From Gaiellasilicea sp963763755 (GTDB taxonomy: Bacteria > Actinomycetota > Thermoleophilia > Gaiellales > Gaiellaceae), in the NCBI GenBank assembly GCA_963763755.1, contig CAVXQE010000007.1:97201-161200 (forward strand): a DNA stretch of 64,000 bases, given 5' to 3'. A program made the translations under genes and the position numbers. Shown here one piece after another: positions 27,257-36,407 of this stretch. The stretch's first letter is position 1, and every line of letters starts with the position of its first letter. The notes below the pieces were generated by a model, which saw nothing but the letters and a program-made list of their open reading frames with translations, ran no database searches and was not told the origin of the DNA.

Positions 27257-28463
27257 GCACGCCCGCCGGGGCACCGAGTCCGACCAGCGAGAGCAGCTGT
27301 CGGGCGCGATGCGCGTACGTGTGCTCGTCGAGGACGCGCTCGCGCGCGCGGGCGCCCATCGCCTCCGCCTGGGCCGGGTCGCCGAGCAGCTCGCGGTAGG
27401 CCGCGAGCGCCTCGTCCGCGTCGTTGACGACGAGCAGCTCCTGCCCGGGCTCGAACCAGCGCTCGATCCCCTCGTAGGGGTTCGAGACGATCGCGGCGCC
27501 GGCTGCAGCGAGCTCGAACGGCCGGCACGACGACGAGGCGGTGACGCTCGCGTGCGAGCGGCGGGTGATGTTCAGGTTGATCCGCGAGGCGGAGATCGCC
27601 TGCGCGAAGGCATTGAACGGAACGTCTCCGACGAGCCAGGCGCGACCGGTGTCGCCCTGAAAGTCGCGGCCGCCGAGCGCGAACTCGAGCTCCGGCGCGG
27701 CGCGGCTGGGCTCTCCCACCATCGCCGCCATCCAGTCGCGGCGGAACTTGTCGCCGTAGCCGTAGAAGAAGACGTCGTGGAGCTTCTCGACCTGCCGGGG
27801 TGCGAAGAACTCGGGATCGGCGCCCCAGAAGACGGCCTCGGCGCGTCGCGCACCCAGGTCGAGCAGGCTCTGCAACCCACCCTCGGAGTTCGAGACGACC
27901 ATGTCGTACTCGGACGGATCGGCGCCGTGGTAGTAGTTGAAGCCGGTGTCCATGCCGCCGAACTCCGGCAGGCTCATCGGCACGTCGCCGTCGTAGAAGA
28001 TCACCGGCACGCCGAACCGCTCCCGCAGGTAGGTGGGGATCCCCCGGAAGTGCGCCATCGGGACGGTGAAGACGATCACCGCGTCCACGTCCTTCTCCTG
28101 CTCGAGCACTCTCGCCAGGTGCCGGCGCCAGCGCGGAGTGACCCAGCGCCAGATCGTCTCGCGCGCGGCCTTGTCGAGCACGGAGTCGTCCGGGCTGTCC
28201 TCCGAGCGGCGGAGGTACCGATCACCTTTGAGCCGCGCGAGCCCGCCGCGAACGGCCGCGTAGCTCTCGCCCTCGAGCCGCGTCGGGTTGGCCGCCGTCC
28301 GCCACCAGGGCGACTCGACCGGCTTCCCGCGGTAGGGGGTCACGATCAGGTCGACACCGACCTCGTAGAGCCCCTTCCAGAGCTGCCACCACGCCGGCGT
28401 GCAGCCGTAGCGGAAGTCGAGGTCGACCGCGGACGCGACCGCGAGGATCTTCGGCGCCTTCAT
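27249..28463 (-). CDS. CgeB-like glycosyltransferase
   Basis: Intact 404-residue protein of the CgeB/glycosyl-transferase-1-like type. It starts MKAPKILAVASAVDLDFRYG. Central segments are DAVIVFTVPMAHFRGIPTYL, GVPVIFYDGDVPMSLPEFGG and EYDMVVSNSEGGLQSLLDLG. The donor-like half has AEAVFWGADPEFFAPRQVEK, RINLNITRRSHASVTASSS with CRPFELAAAGAAIVSNPYE, the signature of this family (SCRPFE.AA.G). The C-terminus is the usual helix HTYAHRARQLLSLVG. CgeB proteins modify spore or cell surfaces in Bacillus; here a glycosyltransferase role in the same polymer is likely. It leads a three-gene run with the GT2 and DUF2304 genes. Confidence 0.82.
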   Translation of the reverse strand: MKAPKILAVASAVDLDFRYGCTPAWWQLWKGLYEVGVDLIVTPYRGKPVESPWWRTAANPTRLEGESYAAVRGGLARLKGDRYLRRSEDSPDDSVLDKAARETIWRWVTPRWRRHLARVLEQEKDVDAVIVFTVPMAHFRGIPTYLRERFGVPVIFYDGDVPMSLPEFGGMDTGFNYYHGADPSEYDMVVSNSEGGLQSLLDLGARRAEAVFWGADPEFFAPRQVEKLHDVFFYGYGDKFRRDWMAAMVGEPSRAAPELEFALGGRDFQGDTGRAWLVGDVPFNAFAQAISASRINLNITRRSHASVTASSSCRPFELAAAGAAIVSNPYEGIERWFEPGQELLVVNDADEALAAYRELLGDPAQAEAMGARARERVLDEHTYAHRARQLLSLVGLGAPAGVRA

Positions 28464-28470
28464 GCGGGAA

Positions 28471-28476
28471 AGTCTA
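28471..28476 (-). promoter_or_regulatory. -10 element, probable leaderless start at 28463
   Basis: TAGACT on the minus strand ends 7 nt before the ATG of the CgeB-like gene. The intervening bases contain no purine-rich ribosome binding site. Confidence 0.5.
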
Positions 28477-28546
28477 CGGTCGGCATGTGAAGGACCCGTA
28501 AGCGAGAAGCCGGTCGGATGAGTGAGATAGCGTGCGCGGCTGCCGG

Positions 28547-29232
28547 ATGCGCATCTCCTTTCTGATTCCGACCTTCAACGAGGCTCCGACCATCATCGAG
28601 GTGCTCGAGCGGATCGAGGCGCTCGGAATCGATCGCCAGGTGATCGTCGTTGACGACGGCTCGACGGACGGCACGTTCGACCTACTCGAGGAGTGGAAGA
28701 GAAGTCACTCGGACATCGTGCTCGTCCGGCAGGAGAACGCCGGCAAGGGGGCCGCGATCCGGGCAGCGATCCCGCATATCGACGGCGAGATCGCGGTGAT
28801 CCAGGACGCCGACATGGAGTACGACCCGGCGGATGTGCCGGGTCTCGTCGAGCCGATCGAGCGCGGCTCGGCTGATGTCGTCTTCGGGTCACGGCTGTCC
28901 GGCGGTCGCCCGCAGCGCGCCTACCTCTTCTGGCATCTCGTCGGGAATCGGTTCCTCTCGCTCCTGACAGGGCTCCTCTACAACACCACGCTGAGCGATA
29001 TGGAAACGGGGTACAAGGCGTTCCGGACCGAGGTCCTGCGCAGCCTCGATCTCCGACAAAGCGATTTCTCGATCGAACCGGAGATAACGGCGAAGGTCTG
29101 CAAGCGGAACTTACGCGTGTATCAGCTGCCGATCTCGTACTACGGCCGAACGTACGAGAGGGGAAGAAGATCACCTGGCGGGACGGGTTCAAGGCGATCT
29201 GGGTGCTTCTCCGTGTCCGCATCCGCGACTGA
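28547..29232 (+). CDS. glycosyltransferase family 2, polyprenyl-phosphate glucose/mannose synthase-like
   Basis: About 228 residues. The start MRISFLIPTFNEAPTIIEVL is chosen at ATG 28547; GTG 28532 is an in-frame alternative. It has QVIVVDDGSTDGTFDLLEEW, the lysine motif QENAGKGAAIRAAIPHIDGE, the metal site IAVIQDADMEYDPADVP, DVVFGSRLSGGRPQRAYLFW and LSDMETGYKAFRTEVL. One frame change near 29158 restores the family ending GKKITWRDGFKAIWVLLRVR. This is the dolichyl-phosphate glucosyl/mannosyl-transferase group. It probably supplies a lipid-linked sugar to GT-C enzymes here. The downstream flippase-like gene starts 12 bp after the repaired stop. Confidence 0.83.
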
Positions 29233-29244
29233 CCGCTCACCGAA

Positions 29245-30242
29245 GTGAGCGCCTCCGGCGTACAGCGTCACGTCCGGAGGCGAATAGGCTGGCTGGGTCT
29301 TCTGCTCTCAGCTCTGTTCGGTTATCTGGCGTTCCGAAACGTCAACCTTCACGAGCTCCGAGACGCACTCGCGAGCCAAGATCTTGTCTTCCTCGTCCCC
29401 GCTGCCGTCGCTCTAGCCGTCGGTGTGCTCCTACGCGCCTGGCGCTGGCAGCTCCTCTTCGAACGCGCAACGCGACCGCCGTTCCGATACGTCCTGAACG
29501 CGCTGCTCGTCGGTTATCTCTTCAACACCATCCTCCCGGCTCGCGCCGGGGAGCTGGTGCGCATCCAAGTGCTCGGGCGCCGAGCCGCGATCTCGCGTGC
29601 AGAAGTCCTTGGAACCGTTGTCCTGGAGCGGGCGTATGACCTCCTCGTCCTGATCGGGTTGCTTGCAGTGGCCGCGCCATTCCTGCCGCCGGTCGACTGG
29701 CTGACGGCAGTGCTCGTGTTCGGGGCGGCCCTCGGAATCTCACTCGCACTCGGCGCCTTCGTTGTCCGGCGGCATGGCATTCAAGCCGCACGCATCCTGG
29801 CTCGTCCGCTCACCCTGCTGCCGGCGATCGACAACAAGCGTGTCGAGAACATTGCCCGCAATGCCGTCGTCGGACTAGCCGCACTGAGAGTGACGAGGCT
29901 CGCGCTGGCGGCGATCGCGGTAACGGCAGCCTCCTGGCTCGCTCTGGCGTCTTCGGCGTGGTTCCTGCTCGTCGGGACCGACATCGACGCAGCTTCGGGA
30001 TGGCCCTACTCGTGCTCGTCGCCACCAACCTCATCATGGTGCTGCCCTCTTCCCCCGCAGCGCTCGGCGCCTTCGAGGCGGCGGTCGTGCTCGCCCTTGC
30101 GGCGTACGGCGTCGATCGGGAGCAGGCGCTCTCGTTCGCCCTCGTCCTCCACGCCCTGAACGCGTTGCCGTTCATCCCGCTGGGGTACCTCGCGCTCGGA
30201 CTGCACGCCCGTGCCATCCGTCGCTCAAACCTGGCGCCCTAG
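29245..30242 (+). CDS. flippase-like membrane protein (LPG_synthase_TM/AglD-like, UPF0104)
   Basis: About 332 residues with eight or so hydrophobic helices. It starts with a GTG (VSASGVQRHVRRRIGWLGLL). Family signatures include RAWRWQLLFERATRPPFRYV, LVGYLFNTILPARAGELVRI, the latter a hallmark of this family (N.ilP.RaGe..R), and GTVVLERAYDLLVLIGLL. One frame change near 29993 joins VGTDIDAA to FGMALLVLVATNLIMVLPSS with SPAALGAFEAAVVLALAAYG. Members are proposed lipid or lipid-sugar translocases. Pairing with a polyprenyl-phosphate hexose synthase suggests it flips that lipid-sugar; that is inference. The stop shares CTAG with the convergent gene. Confidence 0.82.
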
Positions 30243-31702
30243 TAAGCGCCGCGGCCCGCGATCACGGCGGGCAGCGTCTTGACGAGGATCGAGATGTCGA
30301 GCCAGATCGACCAGTTTTCGATGTAGTAGAAGTCGAGCCGCACGAGATCGTCGAACGTGAGCGACGAACGTCCCGAGATCTGCCAGAGGCCCGTGATTCC
30401 CGGCAGCACGTTGTACCGCTTGCGGTGCCAGGCCTCGAGGCGGTCGTAATCGCGCACCGGCAGCGGCCGGGGACCGACGAGGCTCATCTCGCCTCCGAGG
30501 ACGTTCAGCACCTGCGGCAGCTCGTCGAGCGAGAGCCTGCGGAGCACCCTGCCGACCCGCGTCAGGCGCGGATCTTCGCGAATCTTGAAGAGCGCGCCGC
30601 CCGCCTCGTTCTGATCCTCGAGCTCGTCCTGGAGCTCCGCCGCCCCCTGCACCATCGTGCGGAACTTGAGCATCCCGAACTCGCGCTCGCCGACGCCCAC
30701 CCGCCGGTCGCGATAGAGCACCGGCCCGCGCGAGTCGAGCCTGATCGCGAGCGCGATCAGAAGCCAGAACGGCAGCCCGACGAGGACGACGACCGAGCTG
30801 ACGACGAGGTCGAACGCCTTCTTCACGACCCAGTCCGTCCCGGCGAGCACCGGCGGGCGCAGCTCGAAGAGCGGCATCCCCTGGCCGGGAACGTACTCGC
30901 CGCGCTGGAGCAGCAGGTCGGTCGTCTTCGGCGCGATCCGCACCTTCACGCCCGCGCGATGCGCCGTCTCGACGATCTCGAGCACCGCCGCTTCGTCGAA
31001 ATCGCCCTCGTTGAGGATCACCTCATCGGGGCGGGTCAGCGCGATGCGCTCCGACAGCTCCTTGTCGCGCTCGGGCGGCAAGACGTCGACGAACTCGTAC
31101 GCGATGCCGGCCCGCTTCCCGGAGAGCATGCGCCGAAGCGTCGCCAGGCTCTGACCAGCTGCCGAGGAGGAGCGCTCGCTTGCGGGCGTGGAGCAGCCGC
31201 TGCAGCTCGAGCGTGAACGAGTCGTACGCGGCGCGCAGCAGGCCGATCGTGATCGCGCAGACGACCAGCGCCGTCGGGATCAGACCCGGTCGTGTTGAAG
31301 TCGTAGCCGGTTCCGTACCCGAAGGCGAGGACGATCAGCGCGACGAGCAGCAGTGACGACGCGACCCGCCCGAGACCGGCGCGGCGCTCCCGCGTGGCGT
31401 ACAGCCCCGCCTGCCAGAAGACGAGCAGGGTGATCGGAATGAGGAACGGCAGCCACTCCTCGGACTCCGTGCGCCAGAGGAGGCTCCAGAGGACGGGATC
31501 TCCGAAGACGACGCTGCGCAGGACGAGCGCGATGTAGAGACCGAGCGACAGCCCGATGGTGTCGAGCAGCGCAAGAGACGTGATCCCGAGCACGCGGCGC
31601 CCGAACGTCCGCAACGGGCGCGCGCGAGAGGACGTACGGCCGCGCCGCACGGACGTCGCGGTCGCGGGAAGGGAGCGCCGGCTCAGAAGGCTGGATCGCC
31701 AC
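30239..31702 (-). CDS. undecaprenyl-phosphate glycosylphosphotransferase (WbaP/WcaJ-like)
   Basis: Polyisoprenyl-phosphate hexose-1-phosphate transferase of about 487 residues, a candidate initiating enzyme. The N-terminal membrane helices are LGLYIALVLRSVVFGDPVL and FLIPITLLVFWQAGLYATRE. A CoA-binding-like middle domain follows (PDEVILNEGDFDEAAVLEIV). The C-terminal catalytic sugar-transferase domain has VVKKAFDLVVSSVVVLVGLP, GPVLYRDRRVGVG, FGMLKFRTM, RRLSLDELPQVLNVL, MSLVGPRPLPV and LPGITGLWQISGRSS. Frame changes lie near 31650, 31290 and 31150, all in the N-terminal half; the catalytic domain is unbroken. The start is GTG 31702. The stop shares CTAG with the convergent gene. It is the last gene of a four-gene minus-strand run. 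Confidence 0.87.
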
Positions 31703-31712
31703 GGCGATGATG

Positions 31713-32794
31713 TTACTCGCGGGTCTGGGCGGCAATGATCTTCGTGACCGCATCCGCCCACGATTCGACGGAGTGACCGGCGACGACGCGCCGGCGCAGC
31801 TCTGCTCCCGCGTCCGCGCGCGCCGTCGGGGTCCGGCCGCAGCGAAGGCGAGCAGGGTGTCCGCAAGACTCTCGGCGTCGCGCGCCCGAAACCGCAGCTC
31901 GACCGGAAGCCCGCCGAGAAACTCGTCGAGCGCCGAGTTGCTCGCGATCACCGGCACACCGCACGCGGCGGCCTCGTACACCACCTTGTCGAGCGTCTCG
32001 CTCTCGCGCGGCTGGGTCGCGCTGAGCAGACGCGTCGGAGGCTCGCAGCCTGGCCGGGATCTCGTCCCGCGCGAGCGGAGGCTCGATCCGAACGCGGTCG
32101 CGCAGGCATCCGACCCGGCGACGATCGCCTCCAGCTCGTCGCCGGTGCGCGCCCTCGTCCTCGGTCAGCTGCGGCCCGCGGAGCTCGAGCTGCGCATCGA
32201 GCCCCCGTTCGGTCGCGAGCTCGAGCGCTCGGAGCATCGTGTCGTAGCCCTTCCAACGCGCAGTCCTGCCCAGCGCGAGGAGCCGCAGCGGCCCGTCGGC
32301 CGGAGCGTCCTCCGACGGCGTGAAGCGCGCGACGTCGATCGCGTGGCCGGTCGCGTGCAGCTTCGCGGTCGCGAGCGGGAACGAGCCGCTGCTGACGCTG
32401 AGGACGACGTCCACGAGCGGAGCGCAAGCCGGAGCGATCGGCCGGCATTCCAGTGCGTGTACCAGAGGAAGACCGGGACGCGAAGCACCTTCGCGAGCGG
32501 CGCGACCAGCAGCACGAAGAGCGGGACCATGTGCACGAGCACCGCGTCGGGTCGCGTCCGTCGCGGCAGCAGCGATGCCGCGGCGGCGCGCACGAACCGA
32601 AGACCTCGACCCAGGCGGTTGCTCGCGCCGAAGGTCCGGAGCCGGACGTTGCCGGGAGGTCGTGCCGGCGCACCGAAGTCGCACAGGACGGTGACCGACT
32701 CGCAGCGTGCCGCGAGCGCGCGAACGAGATCGACGGTCTGCGCGAGCACCGGGTGGTCGGCGTCGACGGTCTGGGTGACGAAGATGAGACGCAT
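31713..32794 (-). CDS. glycosyltransferase family 4
   Basis: About 360 residues pieced from five frame segments (changes near 32415, 32145, 32090, 32035 and 31835). The ATG at 32792-32794 gives MRLIFVTQTVDADHPVLAQT. Then come ALAARCESVTVLCDFG, DAVLVHMVPLFVLLVAPLAK, VPVFLWYTHWNAGRSLRLAL, DVVLSVSSGSFPLATAKLHA, the donor-domain opening LRLLALGRTARWKGYDTMLR and VVYEAAACGVPVIASNSALD, which holds the family's E-x-A/G pattern. It is co-directional with the WbaP-like gene, 10 bp away. Heavy frame disruption lowers confidence in details, not in the family. Confidence 0.7.
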
Positions 32795-32795
32795 G

Positions 32796-33938
32796 TCAGC
32801 GAGCCGTTCCGGCGACCGTGGCCTCGACGAGCGCCCGCATCTCGCCCGGCGAGCTGTACGGGAGTCGAGTGCCAGTCGCCGTAGCGCACCCTGGCGGCCG
32901 CACCCATCCTCTCGGCGAGCTCACGGTCGGCGAGCACGCGCTCCAGGGCGGCTGCCAGCGCGGTCGTGTCCGCCGGCGGAACGAGCAGCCCCTCGACCTC
33001 GTTCGTCACGAGATCCGGAATGCCGCCTCCGTCCGTCGCGACCACCGCGCGTCCCCGGGCGAACGATTCGATGATCACCCGGCCGAGGCCCTCGGGCCAG
33101 GACGGCAGCACGAGCACCGTCGCGGCGTCGAGCTGCTCCGAGACGGCCTCCGGCTCGAGCCACTCGTGGTGCTCGACGCGGCCGGGAAAGTCCGTCACGA
33201 GCCGGTCGACCACGGCCTGCTGCGAGCCGGCGCCGACGATCACGAGCGCGGCCTCCGGCAGCCGATCGGCGACGACACGCCACGCGGCGGCGAGTCCTTC
33301 GACGTTCTTGTACGCCTCGAGCGGCCCGACGAACGCGACCGTCGGTCGCTCTGGAAGCGGAACAGGCGCTCGTTCTGAGAACGCCGACAGGTCGCTGAAC
33401 GCCGTGAAGACGGCGGTCGGACGGCACCCCTCGCGTCTCCTCGACGAGGCCTGGCCGTGAAGCTCGAGACGGCACGCGTCGCGTCGGCCTGCCGGACTGC
33501 GTGGGCCGCGATCGCGTCCGCGAAGGGGCGATCAGCCGGCGCGCAGGCGAGCCGTACAGGCGGGAGAACGTCCGCCAGTCGCCGTGCACCTCGACGATCA
33601 CGGGCACCCGCCGGCGCGGCAAGCGCTCGACCGAGCGAGCGCCGCCGCGCCGAGAAAGGGATCGGACGCGAAGATCGCCTGCGGCCGGAAGCTCCAGAAT
33701 CTGGCGCCGCACTCGCAACGGCAGCCGGAGGTAGAAGAGGAGGCCGTCGAGCTGCGCGGTCGGACGCGGCGGCGCGCAAGCCGGAAGCGGTCGTCGCTCG
33801 GCCCGCTGTCGTCGGCGCCGCCCCGATGACGCGATAGTCGAGCTGCTCTCGACCGCGTCCCACTTCTTCGCAAGCCACCCGGAAGAGGAGGCGGTAGCGC
33901 GCACGACCGACGAAGAGAACGCGGGGCCGCTCGGTCAC
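32796..33938 (-). CDS. glycosyltransferase family 4
   Basis: About 380 residues in several segments (changes near 33750, 33660, 33435, 33240 and 32860). The GTG at 33936-33938 gives VTERPRVLFVGRARYRLLF and overlaps the upstream stop (GTGA). Later parts are PVIVEVHGDWRTFSRLYGSP, a C-terminal-domain opening with FVGPLEAYKNVEGLAAAWRV, LVIVGAGSQQAVVDRLVTDF and EGLGRVIIESFARGRAVVAT, which carries the donor-binding glutamates. The repaired C-terminus is SPGEMRALVEATVAGTAR. It stands between two other GT4 genes in a coupled minus-strand run ending with the WbaP-like enzyme. Confidence 0.7.
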
Positions 33939-35073
33939 CGCACGGCCTCCGAGAGCAGCGCCTCGAGCTTGCCGTAGACGATGTCGCTCGACAGCGCCTC
34001 GACAGACGGCTTCGCCGCCGCCGCAAGCCGGTCGCGGAGGCCGGGCTCCTCCAGGATGCGCCGGATCGCGGCCGCAAGCGCCTCCGGGTCGCCGGGCGGC
34101 ACGAGCAAGCCGTTCTCGCCGTCGCTCACGACCTCGGGCACGCCGCCGACGGCAGTCGAGACGACCGGCACGCCGACCGAGAGAGCCTCGACGGCCGAGT
34201 GCGGCAGGTTCTCCCAGTCGCTCGAGAGGAGACCGGCCTCGGCGCCGGCCACGATGCGCAAGCTCTCGTCGCGAGTTCGCAGCCCGAGGAAGCGCCTCGG
34301 GAAGCACCGCTCGGAGGCCGCCGCCTGGCGCTCGAGCTCGGCCCGTTCAGGCCCGTCTCCGACGATGACGAGCTTCGCGGCAGGCACGCGGGCGATCGCC
34401 TCGATCGCGATGCCGAGGGCCTTCTGGTGGGTGAGCCGGCCGACGAAGACGAACGTGCCCGGCTCGAGTCGCTCGGGCTCGACCTCGGGGGGCGGTGGAG
34501 CGGGGTTCGTGAGCACGAGGATCCGCGTCGCGACGAGGCCCCATCCACGCGCGATCTCGGCGAGGTACGCGCTCGGCACGACGATCGTCGTCGCCGTCCG
34601 CAGAGCGCGCGTCCGAGCCGCCTTCAGTGCGCGTAGCGGGTGCCGACGCGCCCTGGAACTCCTCGAGCGCGCCCTCGAAGAGGCGGTAGCGGCGCGCACG
34701 CTCGTAGGCGGGGTCGGAGACGAGCTTCGCGACGAGCGGGCGCCGCGCGGCGCCGTTGCCGCGGCCGCCGCGGCTGCGTACGTCGCTGTCGCGTAGACGA
34801 CGTCGGCGCGCGCGCCGCACGTGCTCCCCGCAGCGCCACCTGGCCGTAGCGGAGCGGGAACGGGAGCCGGCGCGAGACGACCTCGATCTCGCAAGGCCGC
34901 TCCGCCGGCTCGCCGTCACCCATCGTCACGACCCGGACGGAGTGTCCGCGCGCGACCAGAAACCGCGCGAAGTCCGGCCCGTGCGTCGCAGGGCCGCCAA
35001 CGTCCGGCGGCCAGATTCCTGTGAGAAATGCGATGCGCATGCGCGTCAACCGGCGCGCCGCGCACCGGACCAC
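33935..35073 (-). CDS. glycosyltransferase family 4
   Basis: About 379 residues. It has MRIAFLTGIWPPDVGGPATH near the N-terminus, HSVRVVTMGDGEPAERP, LVAKLVSDPAYERARRYRLF, TTIVVPSAYLAEIARGWGL, the donor-domain opening GTFVFVGRLTHQKALGIAIE and SSDWENLPHSAVEALSVGVP with VVSTAVGGVPEVV. Frame changes lie near 34800, 34720 and 34640. Two starts are possible: ATG 35040, or the GTG at 35071-35073, which has a TATGAT seven bases upstream and is preferred. It leads the minus-strand run that ends in the WbaP-like transferase, and is divergent from the ligase gene with overlapping -10 elements. Confidence 0.78.
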
Positions 35074-35080
35074 GGCGCCT

Positions 35081-35086
35081 ATCATA
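35081..35086 (-). promoter_or_regulatory. -10 element, probable leaderless start at 35073
   Basis: TATGAT (five of six to TATAAT) on the minus strand ends 7 nt before a GTG in frame with the GT4 gene. It overlaps the plus-strand TAGTCT of the divergent gene by two bases. Confidence 0.55.
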
Positions 35087-35090
35087 GTCT
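35085..35090 (+). promoter_or_regulatory. -10 element, probable leaderless start at 35097
   Basis: TAGTCT ends 6 nt before the ATG of the ligase-like gene and overlaps the divergent -10 at 35081-35086. The two promoters would compete for polymerase. Confidence 0.5.
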
Positions 35091-35096
35091 CTCCCG

Positions 35097-36407
35097 ATGC
35101 CCAGCCCGCTTTCAGGAGCGCTGCGGCGGCCGGCGAGCGACCTCTCCTTCTCCGTCTTCCTCGTCACCGTCGTGCTGTGCCTGCTTCGCTCACGCGACCT
35201 GCCGAACGTCGACTTCGGAGTCGCCGAGACCACCGTCTCGGTCGGCCCCGCGGACGTCGCGCTGCTCGCGACAGCCGTGCTCGCGGCGCTCCGCCTGCGT
35301 GCTCGGCGCACGCTGCCCTCCCCCTGGCTGCTCGCGGCGATCGCGGCGTTCGCGCTTCTGATCGTCGCGTCGGCGATCACGAACGGAGCCGCCGCCTTGA
35401 CCTCGGCGGGCAAGGTCACTGAGTTCGCGGCGCTGTCCCTGGGCGCCGCCGCGTTCCTGGACACACGCGAGCGCCTCGCCGCGCTCGCCGAACTGATTGT
35501 CGGTACACCGCTCGTGGCGGTCTTCTGGGGCTGCCGTCGGCTTCGTCGCGGAGCCGGCGGCCGCCAGGGCTCATTCCTCGGCGAGCACGACCTGGCCGCG
35601 AATCGCGACGATGGCCCTCGCCGTCGGCCTCGCCCGGATCCACACCCGCGCCGGCGGGCCGGGCGTCCGTCGCTGGGTTGCGATCGTCGCAGGCGCCCTC
35701 GGGATCATTCTCGGCGCGTCGCTGGCCAGCCTGCTCGGACTCTATCTTGCGGTTGCCGCCGTGGTGGGCCTTTCCCTCGCGCGCCGGAGCCTTCGGCTCG
35801 GGAGCCGTCCTCGCAACGCTCGCGGTCACGATCTGCGTCACTGCGGGAACGCTTTCGACTCCGCAGCGGCGAGCTCGGCTTTCTCCAGCAGTGGTTCGGC
35901 CCGGAGCCGGAGCGCCCAGGACAGTACGCGGCGAGCTGGAGCCAGCGCTTGATCTACGCGTACGTCGGCGGCACGCGTCTTCCTCGATCGCCCGTTGCTC
36001 GGCACCGGCTGGCAGGGCGAGCTTCCTGCGGAGGACTTCGCGCGTTATCTGCCGGACGCAAAGGAGCGCTTCTCGGACCAGCCGCCGCGCTACTTCCCGC
36101 GGAGCGACGGCACCTTGATCCCGCAGCAGACGTACGACCAGGTGCTCTTCGAACTCGGCCTCACCGGCGCCGCCCTGTTCCTCGCGTCGGTACTGCTCGC
36201 GGTGCGGAGCGCGTTCGGAGCCGGCCTGCGCTGGCCGCGCGGGGCGAGTGGCGAGCTCGCATACGTGCCGGCGGCGTGGCTCGCCGGCATCAGCAGGCGC
36301 GCTCGCGGGCGCAGCACTCTTCGGCGGCGCGCCGCTCACAGCGATGCTCTGGCTTACGCTCGGAGTCGTGGCCGCTGCTCCACGTCTCGCCAGCCCTCCC
36401 GTCGTGA
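35097..36407 (+). CDS. O-antigen ligase/polymerase-like membrane protein (WaaL/Wzy superfamily)
   Basis: About 435 residues with ten or more hydrophobic spans. It opens SFSVFLVTVVLCLLRSRDL, then PSPWLLAAIAAFALLIVASA and a long run including RRWVAIVAGALGIILGASLA. The large periplasmic loop carries SWSQRLIYAYVGG, FLDRPLLGTGWQGELPAEDF and PQQTYDQVLFELGLTGAALF. This pattern (R..y...a...f..rPl.G.G, then H/Q-x-x-Y/F and E.G) marks the Wzy_C ligase superfamily. The usual H of the HN-x-Y motif appears as Q here. Frame changes lie near 35525, 35610, 35800, 35865, 35975 and 36295. The stop overlaps the GTG of the next GT4 gene. It could polymerise repeat units or ligate the finished chain. Confidence 0.72.
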   Translation: MPSPLSGALRRPASDLSFSVFLVTVVLCLLRSRDLPNVDFGVAETTVSVGPADVALLATAVLAALRLRARRTLPSPWLLAAIAAFALLIVASAITNGAAALTSAGKVTEFAALSLGAAAFLDTRERLAALAELIVGTPLVAVFWGCRRLRRGAGGRQGSFLGEHDLAANRDDGPRRRPRPDPHPRRRAGRPSLGCDRRRRPRDHSRRVAGQPARTLSCGCRRGGPFPRAPEPSAREPSSQRSRSRSASLRERFRLRSGELGFLQQWFGPEPERPGQYAASWSQRLIYAYVGGTRLPRSPVARHRLAGRASCGGLRALSAGRKGALLGPAAALLPAERRHLDPAADVRPGALRTRPHRRRPVPRVGTARGAERVRSRPALAARGEWRARIRAGGVARRHQQARSRAQHSSAARRSQRCSGLRSESWPLLHVSPALPS

